A stretch of DNA of 64,000 bases, from contig JAWZYV010019913.1 of assembly GCA_038373885.1 (NCBI GenBank), forward strand, positions 546,001-610,000. Direction: 5' to 3'. The notes beneath the pieces are model-generated. The model ran no database searches and was not told the DNA's origin. It saw only the letters and a program-made list of their open reading frames with translations. The DNA is from Cheiracanthium punctorium. Its lineage: Eukaryota > Arthropoda > Arachnida > Araneae > Cheiracanthiidae. Below, one piece after another: positions 12,903-24,240 of the stretch; the stretch's first letter is position 1, and every line of letters begins with the position of its first letter. Position numbers and translations under genes: made by a program.

Positions 12903-13709
12903 CAGGGTGTCTACCAAATTTCTGAAAGTCCATTTCCTGACTTTTTCTTGACTTTCGGGAGGTAGAAAGACTGAAGCGTATATAAGTTTACATTTCCAGG
13001 GGGGGGGGGGGTTATTTTAAATGTTATTGTTATTAGAGTTAATATTAAAGTTTTAAAATATCTGCTGGGAGGCCCGGTCGACAGACTTTCAGCAACCATT
13101 CTACTGAAGAGATAAGTCCTCCAAATTGAACACTATCCAATACTTTAAATTCAAAAAATAAAACGAAACTCAAAGAGCGCACACTTTCTAAGAAAAAAAA
13201 GGGGCCAATTGCTTGTGTTATATGCAAGCATGCATACATAAATATTGAGAAATATTAAGCAATAAAAATAAATACCTACATGGAAAATAAAATGATTGAA
13301 TAAATCATGTATGATCATCTACTAATCCCGTCCACGATACTTCTAGCACAAATTTTAGCCACTTTCGTCTTCCTACACTTCAAATCCAGAATTAAAATAA
13401 ATAAACAATGAATGAAATTCTATTGCAAACCAGACGGGTGATCACGCGCTGACGACAGCTTTTTTACCCTCTTGTCACGATGGATGAGCCCCCATTTTTC
13501 CCTCCTTATGCAAACACATGGCTTGATGCTTTCGCGGTCCGAAAAATGTGTTGCAGTTGCTTTCGGTTTCCAGTCTGACAAATAGGAAGGGTTAAAAAAA
13601 AGGGATACCGGAAAAAAAAATGATTCTTTTGGTGAATTTTCCGGACCCATTTTCCAATTTCCCGGCTTTTTCTAGATTTTCCGGATTTTACGGAGCGGTA
13701 GACACCCTG
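12903..13709. mobile_element. CAGGGTGTCTACC-family TIR element, copy A
   Basis: It begins CAGGGTGTCTACC and ends GGTAGACACCCTG, a perfect 13-bp inverted repeat, with looser similarity inward (TTTCTGAAAGTC / TTTTCTAGATTTTCC). 807 bp. A G-run near 13000 may mark a further insertion, since the same sequence context recurs near 32140. No transposase, and no clear target duplication. Confidence 0.75.
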
Positions 13710-14449
13710 AATATTTCTAATTTAAATGAAGATGCAAATATATTTTAGAAGAAAATGCCTAAATCACATTTATTTTGGAAGTGAGGTAAATAAAAAGTTT
13801 TAGACCAGGGATGGCAATTAAGTTATTTGCTTATAAATGCATTCCTGGTGTTCTGGACACCAGAAAAATTTCTTAGAACTCCAAAAAATTTGAAATAGTG
13901 AAAGTAATAAGTAACTGGGAGAATATTTAAAAGAAAATTGCACTCCAATTTACTTTAAATTTTCAAATAATAAAATCCTACTGGCTATCATTGTTTTAGA
14001 TTTTTATGAATCAAAATCAGTAAGCATATAGCTTAATCATTTCTCATAAAAACAAATTTATTTCTAATCTTTCTTTCTCGCTGAAGAAATTAATGTTTGA
14101 TCTATTTCATTTTCAGAAAACTTCCTATTTATAAACTTATTTATAATTTTTTTAAATTTTCATATTGAGGCACTTTTATTATTCCTATCAATTTTTAAAA
14201 CTTTTTCTGTATTAGACTTTAAATTTCACTGTTTTTTGCAAGAACGGTAAATGAACAGGTTGGCCGATATTGCAAATCCTTTTGTCATTTTCACTTTTGA
14301 AGTTGAAGTGTTAAAATGGAGGACCTCTATCTTAACATCATAAAATTAACTGTATTTATTTTTTACAGAGTTTATGTTGTTAAAATATCATTTTCAAGAT
14401 ATTCTTGATGCGTATGCAATTGCAACAACTTCTAATAAATAAAAGTGTG
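13710..14449. other. Unassigned AT-rich DNA
   Basis: No gene or terminus recognised between two copies of the CAGGGTGTCTACC family. Confidence 0.4.
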
Positions 14450-14694
14450 ATAAGTAAATTTCTGAAAGTCAAATTCCTGCCTTTTGTGAGCTTCCAGAAA
14501 AAATTCCTAAACATACATGCATTTTACTTTGGAAAATCCTTCAACAGCATCACTCCCTTTTTAAATTTAAATATTTTGTTACAACTTATTTGAAATAAAT
14601 TTTTTAGTGCAATAAAATTGTTGATGTACTTAAGTTAATTAGAAAAGAAAATTACTATGAGTTTAGGTAACATACCGATTGGTTCAGATTCAAC

Positions 14695-14866
14695 CAGGGG
14701 TGTATTTAAAGGTGTGAGGGGAACCAGGCCATCTCCAAAAATCTAATTTGCTTATTAAAAAACAGCTATTTGAAAAAGATTTTTATTAACTTTAGTAACA
14801 ATAAGGTTTAAAATACCAGATGTCCCCCCCCCCCTCTCACGAAATGGAAGCCTATATATACTATTG
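14695..14866. mobile_element. hAT-like MITE nested in copy B
   Basis: Starts CAGGGGTGTATTTAAAGG and ends CTATATATACTATTG. Flanks GATTCAAC (14687-14694) and GATTTAAC (14867-14874) agree at 7 of 8. The uninterrupted sequence is seen in copy C near 35940. A C-run lies near the right end. Confidence 0.65.
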
Positions 14867-14896
14867 GATTTAACCAATATTGCTTGGGCTACTGGG

Positions 14897-15409
14897 TAGA
14901 GAAGAGTTCAGGCTCATTTTTTGAAGCCCGAGCCCGAAGACTTTTAATCCGAGCCCGCCTGAGCCCGAGCAATATTATTTAAGTCGGAGCCCAAGTTCAC
15001 CCGAACCCAAAATTTCAGCTTAAGATAAATAAAATTCAAAGAAGTAATTCTTTGATAGAATACAATAAATTTTGCCGTTTGTGCAAATTATAGACAAATA
15101 TAGTTGCAAATTTTTAATGCACTTTCTAATTCTTTATATCTATGTTTATGAAATAATGTCGGATCTCATGACTAACTAAGCAATATAAGCCGCCGTTTTG
15201 AAATACCCAAACAGCTCCACGAGCCTTCTAGGCACCCGTGCCGCTATTTTTTTTTTATAAGTACTTTATTTTCCATATGAATCACTTTTTTAAAATCTGT
15301 TTCAAGGAGTATGTTCAATAAAATAGAAATTTTTCACGAGCCTGAGCCCGCACGCAATTGTGAATTACAGAGCCGAGCCCAGGCTTGGGCTGAGCCCGTC
15401 TCATCTCTA
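14897..15409. mobile_element. hAT-like MITE, 513 bp, nested in copy B
   Basis: Inverted ends TAGAGAAGAG and CTCATCTCTA. Flanks CTACTGGG (14889-14896) and CTACGGGG (15410-15417) agree at 7 of 8. Clusters of GAGCCCGAGCCCG repeats lie near both ends, a style seen in several hAT families. The empty site is visible in copy C (CTACAGGTGGTACTTATG). No transposase. Confidence 0.72.
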
Positions 15410-16496
15410 CTACGGGGGTACTTATGTGATACATCTAGAGGACAAGATTAAAAGCCGATGCCGAATTTCAGACACAAATTTTTATCATTTAGTCTACTAC
15501 ACTTCAAATCTGGAGGAATACAGAGTAATAACAATGAAAAGCTCTATATTTATCACTGGCCATAGATAGATAGCTTTTTGATTCTCCTGTCACAAGAAAC
15601 ATCCCAACACAGAATGTTAAGCAGGTATGAGCATCACATACCCAACAAACATTGACTCATTCATTCTAACATAAACCACCTTTATCAGCATTTTCCACTT
15701 TTTGGAGTGTGGAAGAAACAAAAAAAAACCTGCCAATAAATTTTTATATGGGGAAATTTATTCTTTTTAAAAATTCTCAAGACCCATCTTGCATTTTCCA
15801 GTTTTTCTTTTTAGACTTTCCTGATCAGTAGACACCCTGATAAAAAATAACTCAAAATCATAAAATGAAAATTCATTTCATTATGATTAAAGGAAAGGGA
15901 ATGATATCTAATTATTATTTAAAGTATTTTGACTACAGCCTGGGACCTCCATTTGTGCATTCCTGCTAATTGGAAAAGGAAGTGGAACTTGGGGAAAAAA
16001 CTGAATGGAACATATGATACAAACCTTTAGCCATAATAACAGATCTTATTATTTAATAAATACTCAAATTCATTGCTTAATGTATTAAGTATTAAATATT
16101 TTATAGTAAAAAAATGGAACTTACACGATCTCATAAATATAACCATGTTTTACATAAAAATAAAAGCTAACTGGGCTTGCCACCTAAGACTATCATATTT
16201 CTATAAAATTGGATTGACATCAATTGATAGTTTGTTTCTAGATTTAATACATATAATTGCAATCACATATGTATTAATATTATACAAATACCAAAATAAT
16301 TAAAAGTTTCTACAAAATCAAATTTGCTGAAAATATTTTTTGTAATATTACTAAGTTCAGCATTCACATTCTTAATAGTATTCAATATTTATGACTTTTA
16401 TTTATTAATTATTCACTGAAAATGTGCCTTTTGCAAATTCATAATAAGAGGTACTACTCACTTTTATATAAAACCTCTTTTGAAATGTTAAACGGA

Positions 16497-16695
16497 AAAC
16501 AGTATTGCTCTCCTTCCTTTAACATTTATCAGGTGTATCAAAAAGCAATGTCAGTTTTTTACATTAAATTCAAACAAATACATTTTTAGCAAGTTTTTAA
16601 CTGCAAAGAAGTTGTGCCAAATAAATGGATTCATATTTCTTATATTTTAACCCTCAAAACGTCTTAGAAATAGGTAAATAATATATAATTATTTT
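16497..16695 (+). repeat. Direct-side copy of an inverted duplication
   Basis: About 195 bp whose reverse complement recurs at 20044-20236 with only a handful of differences (one T-tract length change and a few substitutions). The other copy sits exactly between two opposed Penelope pieces, so this copy may be the template from which it was picked up, or both may be members of a dispersed repeat. Confidence 0.8.
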
Positions 16696-17687
16696 CATAA
16701 AGCTTTAAAATTATAAAAATGAAAAAGAATTGTCAGGAACATTTTTAATTAGTTAAATAAGCTCTTAATATTCCTTAAAAGCTTTAAAATTGAAACTCAT
16801 TTTGCAAAACTGTGTGTTTTAAATACAATGTAACCTTGATATCTGAATTAATGTGATTTCCTCTAGCAACTGAACACCTTTTATTTCACCTCGTAATCTC
16901 AAAAACTCATCTTTTTAGTGTCTCTTTGACTTTGAGGTATTAAGGTTATACCATAATAGAAATTGTTGATGCACTGCAGTGAAAACTGGAATTAAGTGAA
17001 CAAAAGTTTACATCTCAGCTGCTTGGAAGGTTAAAGCAAGTATTTCATGGATAATTGTTTTTTTTTCTTTCAATAAATTGCATCATTGCCAATAAAGATA
17101 TGTGAAAAAGAGGAGGGTAGTCACTCACACTCTCTTTAGGGCAAATTTCAAAATGTCTTGAAATTGATTGCTATGTATGATTGTATTCTATATTTTACAG
17201 CCTTTTATGGATAGTTCTTTTTTTCTTCTTTGGGATTAAAAGGGACATGTGGAAAAAGATTTCTTCCCAAGTGTTATGAATTTTTGAAAACCCTCTCTTA
17301 TTGAGAATCTACGCTACAAATCTCACATTCATGCCAAATTTCCTTTCATTAGCTTTTGTAGTCTCAAACGGGCAAAATACTGACATACAAAGAAAGGACA
17401 CTACTTTCCACTCAGCCTAATAATAGCTTTTTTTTTTTTTTTCTGTATTTTAAATAAATCTCAAGAACAACCAAAATAATGTTAAAATGAAAAGAAATAA
17501 AGCTGAAATAGAAAAAAAAAAATTCATTTACTTCTAATACATATTTGACACTTCCCTTCTATTCAATTAATAAGCTAAAAATGGTTTAAACATGACATTA
17601 CATTATGAAATTTTCCGAAGTGTGACAAGTTTAACTATTGTATGTTTCAGATTTTTTTTTTTTTTTTTAATTTCATTACAGGCATAT

Positions 17688-17693
17688 TTTTAT
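17688..17693 (-). terminator. Possible polyadenylation signal of MRPL40
   Basis: AATAAA on the minus strand, about 370 bp past the MRPL40 stop codon. It is a common hexamer in AT-rich DNA, so the assignment is weak. Confidence 0.25.
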
Positions 17694-17951
17694 TGTTGGT
17701 AAGTAAGTACAGTTTGCAATCAGACCGAGTTTCTGACAAAATTAATTTCAAACTTTAGTGAACCCACTCCCATCTAAAAAATAAATACAGTGCTGTAGTG
17801 AAGGAGTTTTCCCTTTCCATTATAGTCATTTAATGACGGTGATTACTTGAAAAGGCTGCACTGTATTCATATGTATTATGAAATAAAAATTTCAGAAATC
17901 ATCAAATCAGAATCACAGAACACTTTCTACATATATGTATACATAATAACA

Positions 17952-17983
<32 letters not shown>

Positions 17984-18059
17984 ACAAATACATTTCAAAC
18001 AACTAAGTTTTAATAAATGCTTGAAAAATCTACAAATATACATAAATTATAGCTTTTGA

Positions 18060-18233
18060 TTATTTCTTTTTTAAATGTAAACCTAGTTTTCGTTGCTGTT
18101 TAGGATCTGATGGAATAATGGGCAAATATTCTTTAGTGACATCAATATAATCTCCATCTGGATAAACATAATCTTCAATGGGTGGAGTTTCAACAGGTCC
18201 TTTCATTATGAATGGAATAAAAGATGGGTCAGC
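18060..18233 (-). CDS. MRPL40: MRPL40 last coding exon
   Basis: C-terminal exon of mitochondrial ribosomal protein mL40, a large-subunit protein of the mitochondrial ribosome. The acceptor reads TTTAG|GCTGACC in phase 0. The exon encodes 57 residues and a TAA stop at 18062-18060. The encoded stretch starts ADPSFIPFIMKGP and contains ETPPIEDY and DYIDVTKEY, matching the conserved end of animal mL40 (acidic/proline motif, then a D-[IV]-[ST]-K tail), and ends in a basic KLGLHLKKK. It joins in phase with the exon at 24636-24438 across a 6.2-kb intron that holds a Penelope-like element, a LINE relic and Helitron ends. Codons show no damage, so the gene appears functional. Confidence 0.92.
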   Translation of the reverse strand, partial: ADPSFIPFIMKGPVETPPIEDYVYPDGDYIDVTKEYLPIIPSDPKQQRKLGLHLKKK

Positions 18234-18607
18234 CTAAAGAAGAAGAAAAAAAATTTGTATCTGGTCCGAATTATGTATCAATTATGTACCAGTGTCTGTA
18301 AAATGGAAATATACTGGACTGCACAACTTTCAGTAAGTGATTAAATAGTAACAAAACAGTGAAATAATATTTTTTTAATTACTGATTACTTAAAAATGAA
18401 ATTACTTTTTTAATTTAAAGCTTCATAGCATGCATGATAAGATCATAAATACAAAAATAATAGTTATTATTTAGACAAAAATCATTTTTGTTATTGAAGA
18501 GCTGTGACTAATTTAACAGTTAAAACATTGTTAGTTGTTTAAAAGGTTAAAATGTAATACGGAGGGATTCCCATAGTTAACTTGATAAAAATATTACCAC
18601 CATCACT

Positions 18608-19127
18608 TCAGTCTGTCTTTTTCGTGAGAATGATGTTCTTCCCCACCTCCTCTTCTTTTGCGCTGTTCTTTTTGCGCATGATGTCATTCCATGTTTCGTC
18701 CACAGTTGCGTGCGTCATGTCGTTGATGCTGCCCTCTGTTGTTAATATTTCTAATGATTCACGTAAATAGGCATATGTGTGGTTGCTGAAATTGGCTATT
18801 TTTTGTATTGCTTGGAAATCTATTGTAATAGGGATGTTTAGTGCGGGGCGGGATAAGGCTGTAGATTCTCTATTGAATTTAATGTTGTTAATGTGTTCTG
18901 TTTGACGATCTTTAATTTTTCTTTTAGTGACCCCAATGTAGCAGCCGGTTATTTTGTTTTTGTTATTTTTTATGTTAATTTTATAAATACCTGCGGTGTC
19001 TGTGGGTTTTATTTGGTCTTTTTCAGATCTGATACGTAGAAAAATGTTTTGATTTGGTTTGATTGGAATCCTGGTGATTTTCTTAAGAGCTGAGTGTGAT
19101 ATTTTATTAGCAGCTCCCCTGCAAAAA
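18608..19127 (-). pseudogene. GIY-YIG endonuclease domain of the Penelope-like element
   Basis: An uninterrupted frame ending at TGA (18610-18608). The catalytic core is visible: GIY at 18991-18983, followed about 16 codons later by CYIG (18943-18932) and KRKIKDRQTEH, as in GIY-YIG nucleases. The remainder is a lysine-rich tail ending ILTKKTD. In Penelope-like elements this nuclease cuts the target for insertion. The domain itself shows no stop codon, but the upstream reverse transcriptase is broken, so the copy is dead as a unit. The last ~90 codons recur in opposite orientation at 20237-20515. Confidence 0.85.
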
Positions 19128-19329
19128 AGGTAAAGCTGAAGTGAATTTTAGTTTTGGTTTCTGCCTATTGCTAATTGTATTGAGTTTCTTTTGTCTTTCT
19201 TTGATCAATTTATTAAAAATATGCTGCGGGTAATTTGCTTCCTGACATTGTTTCTTAATAATTTGTAGTTCTTCCTGTAAAAGGATTTCGTTTGAACAAA
19301 CTGTTAATGCGCGATCTATGTAGGACCTG

Positions 19330-20040
19330 ATGGCGGCTATTTTATAATTAAAAGGTGTATTTGATTTAAATTAACTATTGCGGTGTTACTTAGAGGTTTA
19401 CGATATACGGTGGTTTGAAGTTTGAGACTCTTATTTTTCATAATTCTGACATCGAGGTAGTTTATGGAGTTATTAGTTTCAGTTTCATAAGTGAATTTTA
19501 TATTAGGGTCTAGGCTGTTTAATTTATCTAGGAGTTTGTCTTCATTTACTATGGCAAAAATGTCGTCAACGTATCATACCCACAACCGAAATGATTGGTT
19601 AAAATTAGTGTGAATTTTATTTTCAAGAAGGTGCATTTTCCAGTCGGCCACGATTCCCGATATTGGTGATCCCATTGGGACAGCCTGTGTTTGTTTGTAA
19701 AAATGGTTATCGAATTGAAAGTATGAGTTAGTCAAAAGTAGGTTTATGGCTCTTGTTAAAGTGTTGCTAATTTCTTCATTTTTGTAGGTTAGGGCTATTT
19801 GTTTATTTATTATGGGAATCATTTCATTAATGTCTATGGATGGGTAAAGATTAATAACGTCAAAACTGACATAATTTCGTTTTCTTTGAGAGTAAAATCG
19901 TTTATGTGTTTTAAGAAGTCATTAGTGGAGTTCAGTACATAATCGGAGCGATGGATTATTTCTAAAAGGTTATTTTTCATATATTTTTCGAGTGTGTAAG
20001 TTGGGCCTTCACATTTGCTAACAATAGGTCTGAGCGAGGG
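19330..20040 (-). pseudogene. Penelope-like reverse transcriptase, truncated and broken
   Basis: Reading leftward from 20040: a stretch with RPIVSKCEGPTYTLEKY, then RT motif A (SFDVINLYPSID, near 19875-19840), then QAVPMGSPISG (near 19690-19650), then the catalytic YVDD (19573-19562) followed by IFAIVNEDKL and YLDVRIM. A frame change separates the first part from motif A, and a TGA at 19576-19574 lies immediately before YVDD, where this class normally has arginine or a similar residue, so it is probably a CGA-to-TGA change. The N-terminal third is missing. The family assignment to Penelope-like elements follows from these motifs plus the downstream GIY-YIG. Confidence 0.85.
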
Positions 20041-20043
20041 AAC

Positions 20044-20236
20044 TAATTATATATTATTTGCCAATTTCTAAGACGTTTTGAGGGTTAAAATATAAGAAAT
20101 ATGAATCCATTTATTTGGCACAACTTCTTTGCAGTTAAAACCTTGCTAAAAATGTATTTGTTTGAATTTAATGTAAAAACTGACATTGCTTTTTGATACA
20201 CCTGATAAATGTTAAAGGAAGGAGAGCAATACTGTT
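20044..20236 (-). repeat. Inverted copy of 16497-16695 inside the Penelope insertion
   Basis: Reverse complement of 16497-16695 at about 97% identity by eye. Its two edges coincide with the two Penelope pieces, so it is part of the inserted DNA rather than pre-existing flank. Confidence 0.8.
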
Positions 20237-20591
20237 TATCTCATTAAATTCAATAGAGAATCTACAGCCTTATCCCGCCTCGCACTAAACACCCCTATTA
20301 CAATAGATTTCCAAGCAATACGAAAAATAGCCAATTTCAACAACCACACATATGCCTATTTACGTGAATCATTAGAAATATTAACAACAGAGGGCAGCAT
20401 CAACGACATGACGCACGCAACTGTGGACGAAACATGGAATGACATCATGCGCAAAAAGAACAGCGCAAAAGAAGAGGAGGCGGGGAAGAACATCATTCTC
20501 ACGAAAAAGACAGACTGAAGACGGCTGTGGTGGTGTGCAGACGAAATATATTTCTCCGGAGGATGGTGGTAATATTTTTATCAAGTTAACT
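20237..20591 (+). mobile_element. Inverted Penelope 3' fragment
   Basis: Plus-strand copy of the C-terminal GIY-YIG region and the 3' tail. It reads FNRESTALSRLALNTPITID and ends at TGA (20516-20518), then a tail with GATGGTGGTAATATTTTT shared with the minus-strand piece near 18590. A few substitutions separate the two copies. Confidence 0.82.
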
Positions 20592-20602
20592 ATTGTTAGT
20601 TG

Positions 20603-22211
20603 CATTGGAAATGTTCATTAAGTCACACACATACACACACACAAAAAAAATCACTACTTTATTAGAATTTAAAATTAAATTATTGTGTTTATTTATTTAT
20701 GATTTTGTAACACACTAGCTGAAGCACCAATTGTTGATCGGTTAATATGTATTGCACATTTTTGAAAGTGTGAATTTTTGTTGGCAATGTTAGAGTATAA
20801 AAAGAATAAAATTAGCATTTTTTAGTAAAATGCCGAGTCAAACTGTCAATAGAGAAAACATTATATCTTCAAAATCAACATTTCCCTTCAGTGAATGAGT
20901 TTTTAACATCTAAAGATAATTTAAAGACTAAGCAGGATGCTAGTAATGATCAATGATTTTTACGTGATGCACAGAAAAAAGCCTATACATTTTGAATAAA
21001 TTTTTGCAAAATTTTAAATTTCACTCAAAATTTTGAAAAAAATGTACACCTATAGTTAAGTTGAGTGACCACTTATTTCACCAAAGTGCATTTAATTTGC
21101 TCCATGATAAACAAACATAGTACTATTTTTTTATGGTTGTTTTGGATTCCTAAGTGCTTGAAAAATAAAGAAATTACAAAATTTTTGAATTCTAAATAAT
21201 ATACAGACAAAAGTCTTATTTCTATTCATCACTGTAAAGCTTAAGAAAGTACCTTACATTTATTTTTTAATAGTCAATCACTGTAACCAGTTTCAGCTAC
21301 AAATATTACAATAGTGGTAATTAAAATAAAAATATAAGAATTCAAATGAATATCAATGAAAAAAAATGTTTCCATCTGATATGCTAGAAGTAATGAAATT
21401 CTAAAATATCAATTTTTATTCGATGCTTTTATCTTTTTGAAAAACATCTACATACATACAGACATCATGGAAAAACTAGTCAAAATGGGTTGTACATGCA
21501 TGCGTATGATGAGATGAATCACAAAAATTCTTAAAAGTAAATTTAGAGATAGTCAAAATCTGACTACTGAAATTTTTCACAATCACATCAATTCCTGATA
21601 TTTTGTACAAGGAAGTAAAAATTATATCAGATGATTGTGTTCCAGAGGCGCACAGAAATTAAGAAAGAAAATAATCATTTTATGATGAATGCTGAATATT
21701 TTTACTGAAATATATAGGCAGATTTCATGAATAATATCAAGTATTGACTTGTCAAGGTGAAAACTAAATGTGGGCATATCTGCTAGTGTCAGCTCTATAC
21801 AGCGTTGATTGGTTTGTGAACAGGTTCAGTGAATGTCAGAAGGGAAGGGTAGTGACCTTCGACAACTCATAGTGCAGACGATTGACTAAAAATGGACTTA
21901 TCACCTTATCCTACCTATCCCGCTTGCGTTCCAAAGCTTTGTTCTGCGAGTGTTGAGTAACTTTTCCAAGCTACTGTACCATTTTTATTTATGGTCGTAG
22001 TCCTTGACATCAACTGTTAAACATGCCAAGTAAACATAGAAGTTCTTCTTACACTTGAAAAGAACTTTGTTTTTTCACGAAAGTCTTTTTATTTTGTTTT
22101 TAAGTTTATAAAAAAAAATCAGTATTTGTTTCTGAACTTTCTTTGGAATAGGCGGATTTTTGGAATAGCAGCTTGATAGGATTTTTTCTCACAACATAGC
22201 CTTTTTAAAAA
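20603..22211. other. Intronic AT-rich DNA
   Basis: MRPL40 intron 3. No coding exon or element terminus recognised. Confidence 0.45.
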
Positions 22212-22297
22212 CATTTTTCAATTTACATTGCCCACTCATCTCTAATAGATAAATAATTAAAGTGTGTTAACATCTTTTTGTGACACTCTGTGTAAAA
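22212..22297 (-). mobile_element. Fragment of mariner-type MITE end
   Basis: On the minus strand this matches the left end of 12131-12847: a decayed ACAGAGTGTCACAAAAAG terminus, then TTATCTATTAGAGATGAG and CAATGTAAATTGAAAAATG. The other end is missing. Confidence 0.6.
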
Positions 22298-22499
22298 CAG
22301 ATGATATAACAAGAAAAGAGAAGGATATGTTAATATCAAAGTTTGAAAATTGGAATAAGCTCTGTAATAAAACATTCTTAGAATATTATTTTTCCTAAAA
22401 TTTAAGAGTTTAAGACCTTTGCATTATAATAACAAAATTTATGTACAGTAGAGTCCCGATAGTTCAAGTTTCCCAAAGATCCAAATCACTGAAAAAATT

Positions 22500-23068
22500 T
22501 GGGACCTTTGCTTTTATTTTGTTTATTAATGATTTGTGTTCAATTTTGAAAATTTCTAAGTATCATTTGTTTACCGATAATCTGAAATTATTTAGAGATG
22601 CGGTCTGTCAATGATACTAGTCTTTTACAATGTGATCTTAATAGTTTATATCAGTGGTGCATTGACAACAGATTATTCCTTAATATTAAGAAATGAAATA
22701 TTCTTAGTTATTCTCGTAAATCTCAAACTTTGCGTTAAAAGTTTTATACTTCAGTTTGATTCCCTCTAATCTTGAATATTGCAGTCTTATTAGGGATCCA
22801 TATTATAAAAATAAAGTTAAAATTCTTGAGCAGGTGCAGACTCAGTTTGCATATTATTTATACACTGCAAAAGTAATTCTATTTATATTCAGAATTTTCC
22901 TTCATCTTACTTGAGAAATATTTTTGGTTTTCCTAGTTTACATCTCGTTGTAATCTATTTTATTATTTTTTATAAAGTTGTTAGTAATATGGTGGACTAT
23001 TAGTGATATTCTTCAGAGTATTTGTGTAAATGTGCTGAACAGGCTTCTTTGAATTACTCATTTATTTG
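22500..23068 (+). pseudogene. LINE reverse transcriptase relic
   Basis: Plus-strand frames, broken by stops and frameshifts, resemble the C-terminal half of a Jockey/CR1-like LINE reverse transcriptase: LLFILFINDLCSIL-like sequence near 22505-22540, then a decayed catalytic box (FTDNLKLFRD where FADDLK is expected, near 22570-22605), LNSLYQWCIDNRLFLNIKK (near 22640-22695), and SNLEYCSLI...YYKNKVKILEQVQ (22768-22845). The loss of the two catalytic aspartates and the many stops make it a dead fossil. A pogo-like terminus (TACAGTAGAGTCCCGATAG) lies just before it at 22445. Confidence 0.7.
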
Positions 23069-23087
23069 TGGATCCAGTGATCAAATA

Positions 23088-23759
23088 CTAGCCGCCTTCG
23101 GCGACGAGCTTTGGCCGTTGATGGTTGCTTTGCAGTCAAAATGATAAACTTAGAGCACACAAGCTGCTTCATGACTGGCTTGTGCAACTTACGACACACA
23201 GGCCTCTTCACGACCGAAATTTGCAACCTACGGGCTGTCTGCCTTTGGCAATTAGCTGGTCCGACCGCTTCACGTCCAGCCTATGCAACATACGGGCCGC
23301 TTTTACACGTATCGGTGAGCAGCCACACCCGGTGACCAGCTGGTCTGCCGACAGCCTCTTCACGACCAAAAAGTTCAATCTATGGGCTACCCGTCTTCGG
23401 TGACCACCTGGTCCACCAACGGGACGCTTCAAAAAAGAACTGTGCAACCTATAGGCTGCTTGCCTTTGCTGACCAGCTGAATGAAAGCTCAATAGTTTGT
23501 GTGTAATCATATATTTTTTTAAATTCAATATGTCCATTCTTTCTTCTTTCTTAAGATATTGGATTCAACAGAAAGAAACTCTAAAGTTCAGAGTTGAGTT
23601 GTTGAAACACGACTCCAATTTAAAAAAAATAAAATCATAGACACATAGTCGTTAGACTGGCTGATACAGTTAACAGAGGCACGAAGTCTACCTTACTGGT
23701 TGGCAATTGTTTAAAGCGAATTTTTACGGGCCAGCAATGCTGGACGGCTTGTCGGCTAG
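23088..23759. mobile_element. Region bounded by Helitron-type CTAG ends
   Basis: At 23088 a minus-strand end reads GTCGCCGAAGGCGG CTAG followed by T, a hairpin plus CTAG as in Helitron 3' termini. The same end, GGTCGCCGGAGGCGGCTAGT, appears in plus orientation at the right edge of the window (63839). A second, plus-orientation CTAG end with a CCAGCAATGCTGG hairpin lies at 23756-23759. The matching 5' TC ends are not identified, so boundaries are uncertain. Confidence 0.45.
23095..23480. repeat. GC-richer degenerate minisatellite, unit about 65-90 bp
   Basis: Repeated phrases CTTCACGACC, GTGCAACCTACGGGCTG and GGTGACCAGCTGGTC recur four to five times. The ACCAGCTGGT core is palindromic. Apparent open frames through it look like array by-products, not genes. 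Confidence 0.7.
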
Positions 23760-23761
23760 TA

Positions 23762-24240
23762 ATTATAGATTTATGACAATAACAAAATAAATGACACCAA
23801 ATTAACCTAAATAAAAGCTATGATCCAACAATATAGAAATTAAAATCCATTAAAGTAAGTTTTCACAGAAACATTACATTTAAACACCTTTAACGTTTAA
23901 AAACACTGCAGTTTTTCAACTGAAGAGAGCCAACGGCAACTTTTTAAGAAGTTAAAAAAAAAAACTTCCCACAACAATGAATTAAAAATTAAACAAACGC
24001 TTATGGATTTACGACAAAAACAAAACAAATGTCCCAAAACAGTCAAAATAAAAGTTATGATCTAACAACATTGAAATCAAAATCCATCCGGTTAAACGAA
24101 TTCAAAGTTAAACAAACGCTTACGGCAATGTCCCAAAACAATCAAAATTAAGGTTACAATCCAACAATGTTGAATCAAAATCCATCCAGTTAAAAGAATT
24201 CAAAATAAATGCTTATAACAAAAGCAAAATAAACAATCTA
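23762..24240. repeat. Degenerate tandem array, unit about 110 bp
   Basis: Blocks such as GTCCCAAAACARTCAAAAT, TTATGATCYAACAACAT and AAAATCCATCCRGTTAAA recur from 23762 onward, about three and a half imperfect units. Intronic. Confidence 0.6.

Larger units (their letters stand above)
14450..15839. mobile_element. CAGGGTGTCTACC-family element, copy B, twice interrupted
   Basis: Homologous to 35685-36423 over its whole length (AAATTTCTGAAAGT at the left, GTAGACACCCTG at the right), but the left terminus has decayed. Two younger MITEs sit inside it (14695-14866 and 14897-15409). Removing both with their 8-bp duplications leaves about 690 bp, close to the 739 bp of copy C, which supports the nesting. 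Confidence 0.7.
15840..18059. other. Downstream flank and probable 3' UTR of MRPL40
   Basis: AT-rich. It contains the source-like copy of the inverted duplication (16497-16695), long T tracts near 17430 and 17655, an A tract near 17957-17982, and on the minus strand a possible polyadenylation signal. No coding region recognised. Confidence 0.45.
18538..20591 (-). mobile_element. Penelope-like element insertion with inverted tail
   Basis: An 11-bp direct repeat ATTGTTAGTTG (18527-18537 and 20592-20602) brackets a composite. The main piece (about 18560-20040, minus) has a 5'-truncated reverse transcriptase followed by a GIY-YIG endonuclease, the Penelope order. Then comes an inverted copy of nearby sequence (20044-20236), then a plus-strand fragment of the same Penelope 3' end (20237-20591). 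Both Penelope copies end at the same ATCAAGTTAACTAT. Opposed partial copies are known for this class. The whole lies within intron 3 of MRPL40. Confidence 0.8.

Noticed and set aside
23111..23537. Overlapping open frames on both strands
   Set aside because: Produced by the GC-richer minisatellite; no domain, and several frames are open at once.
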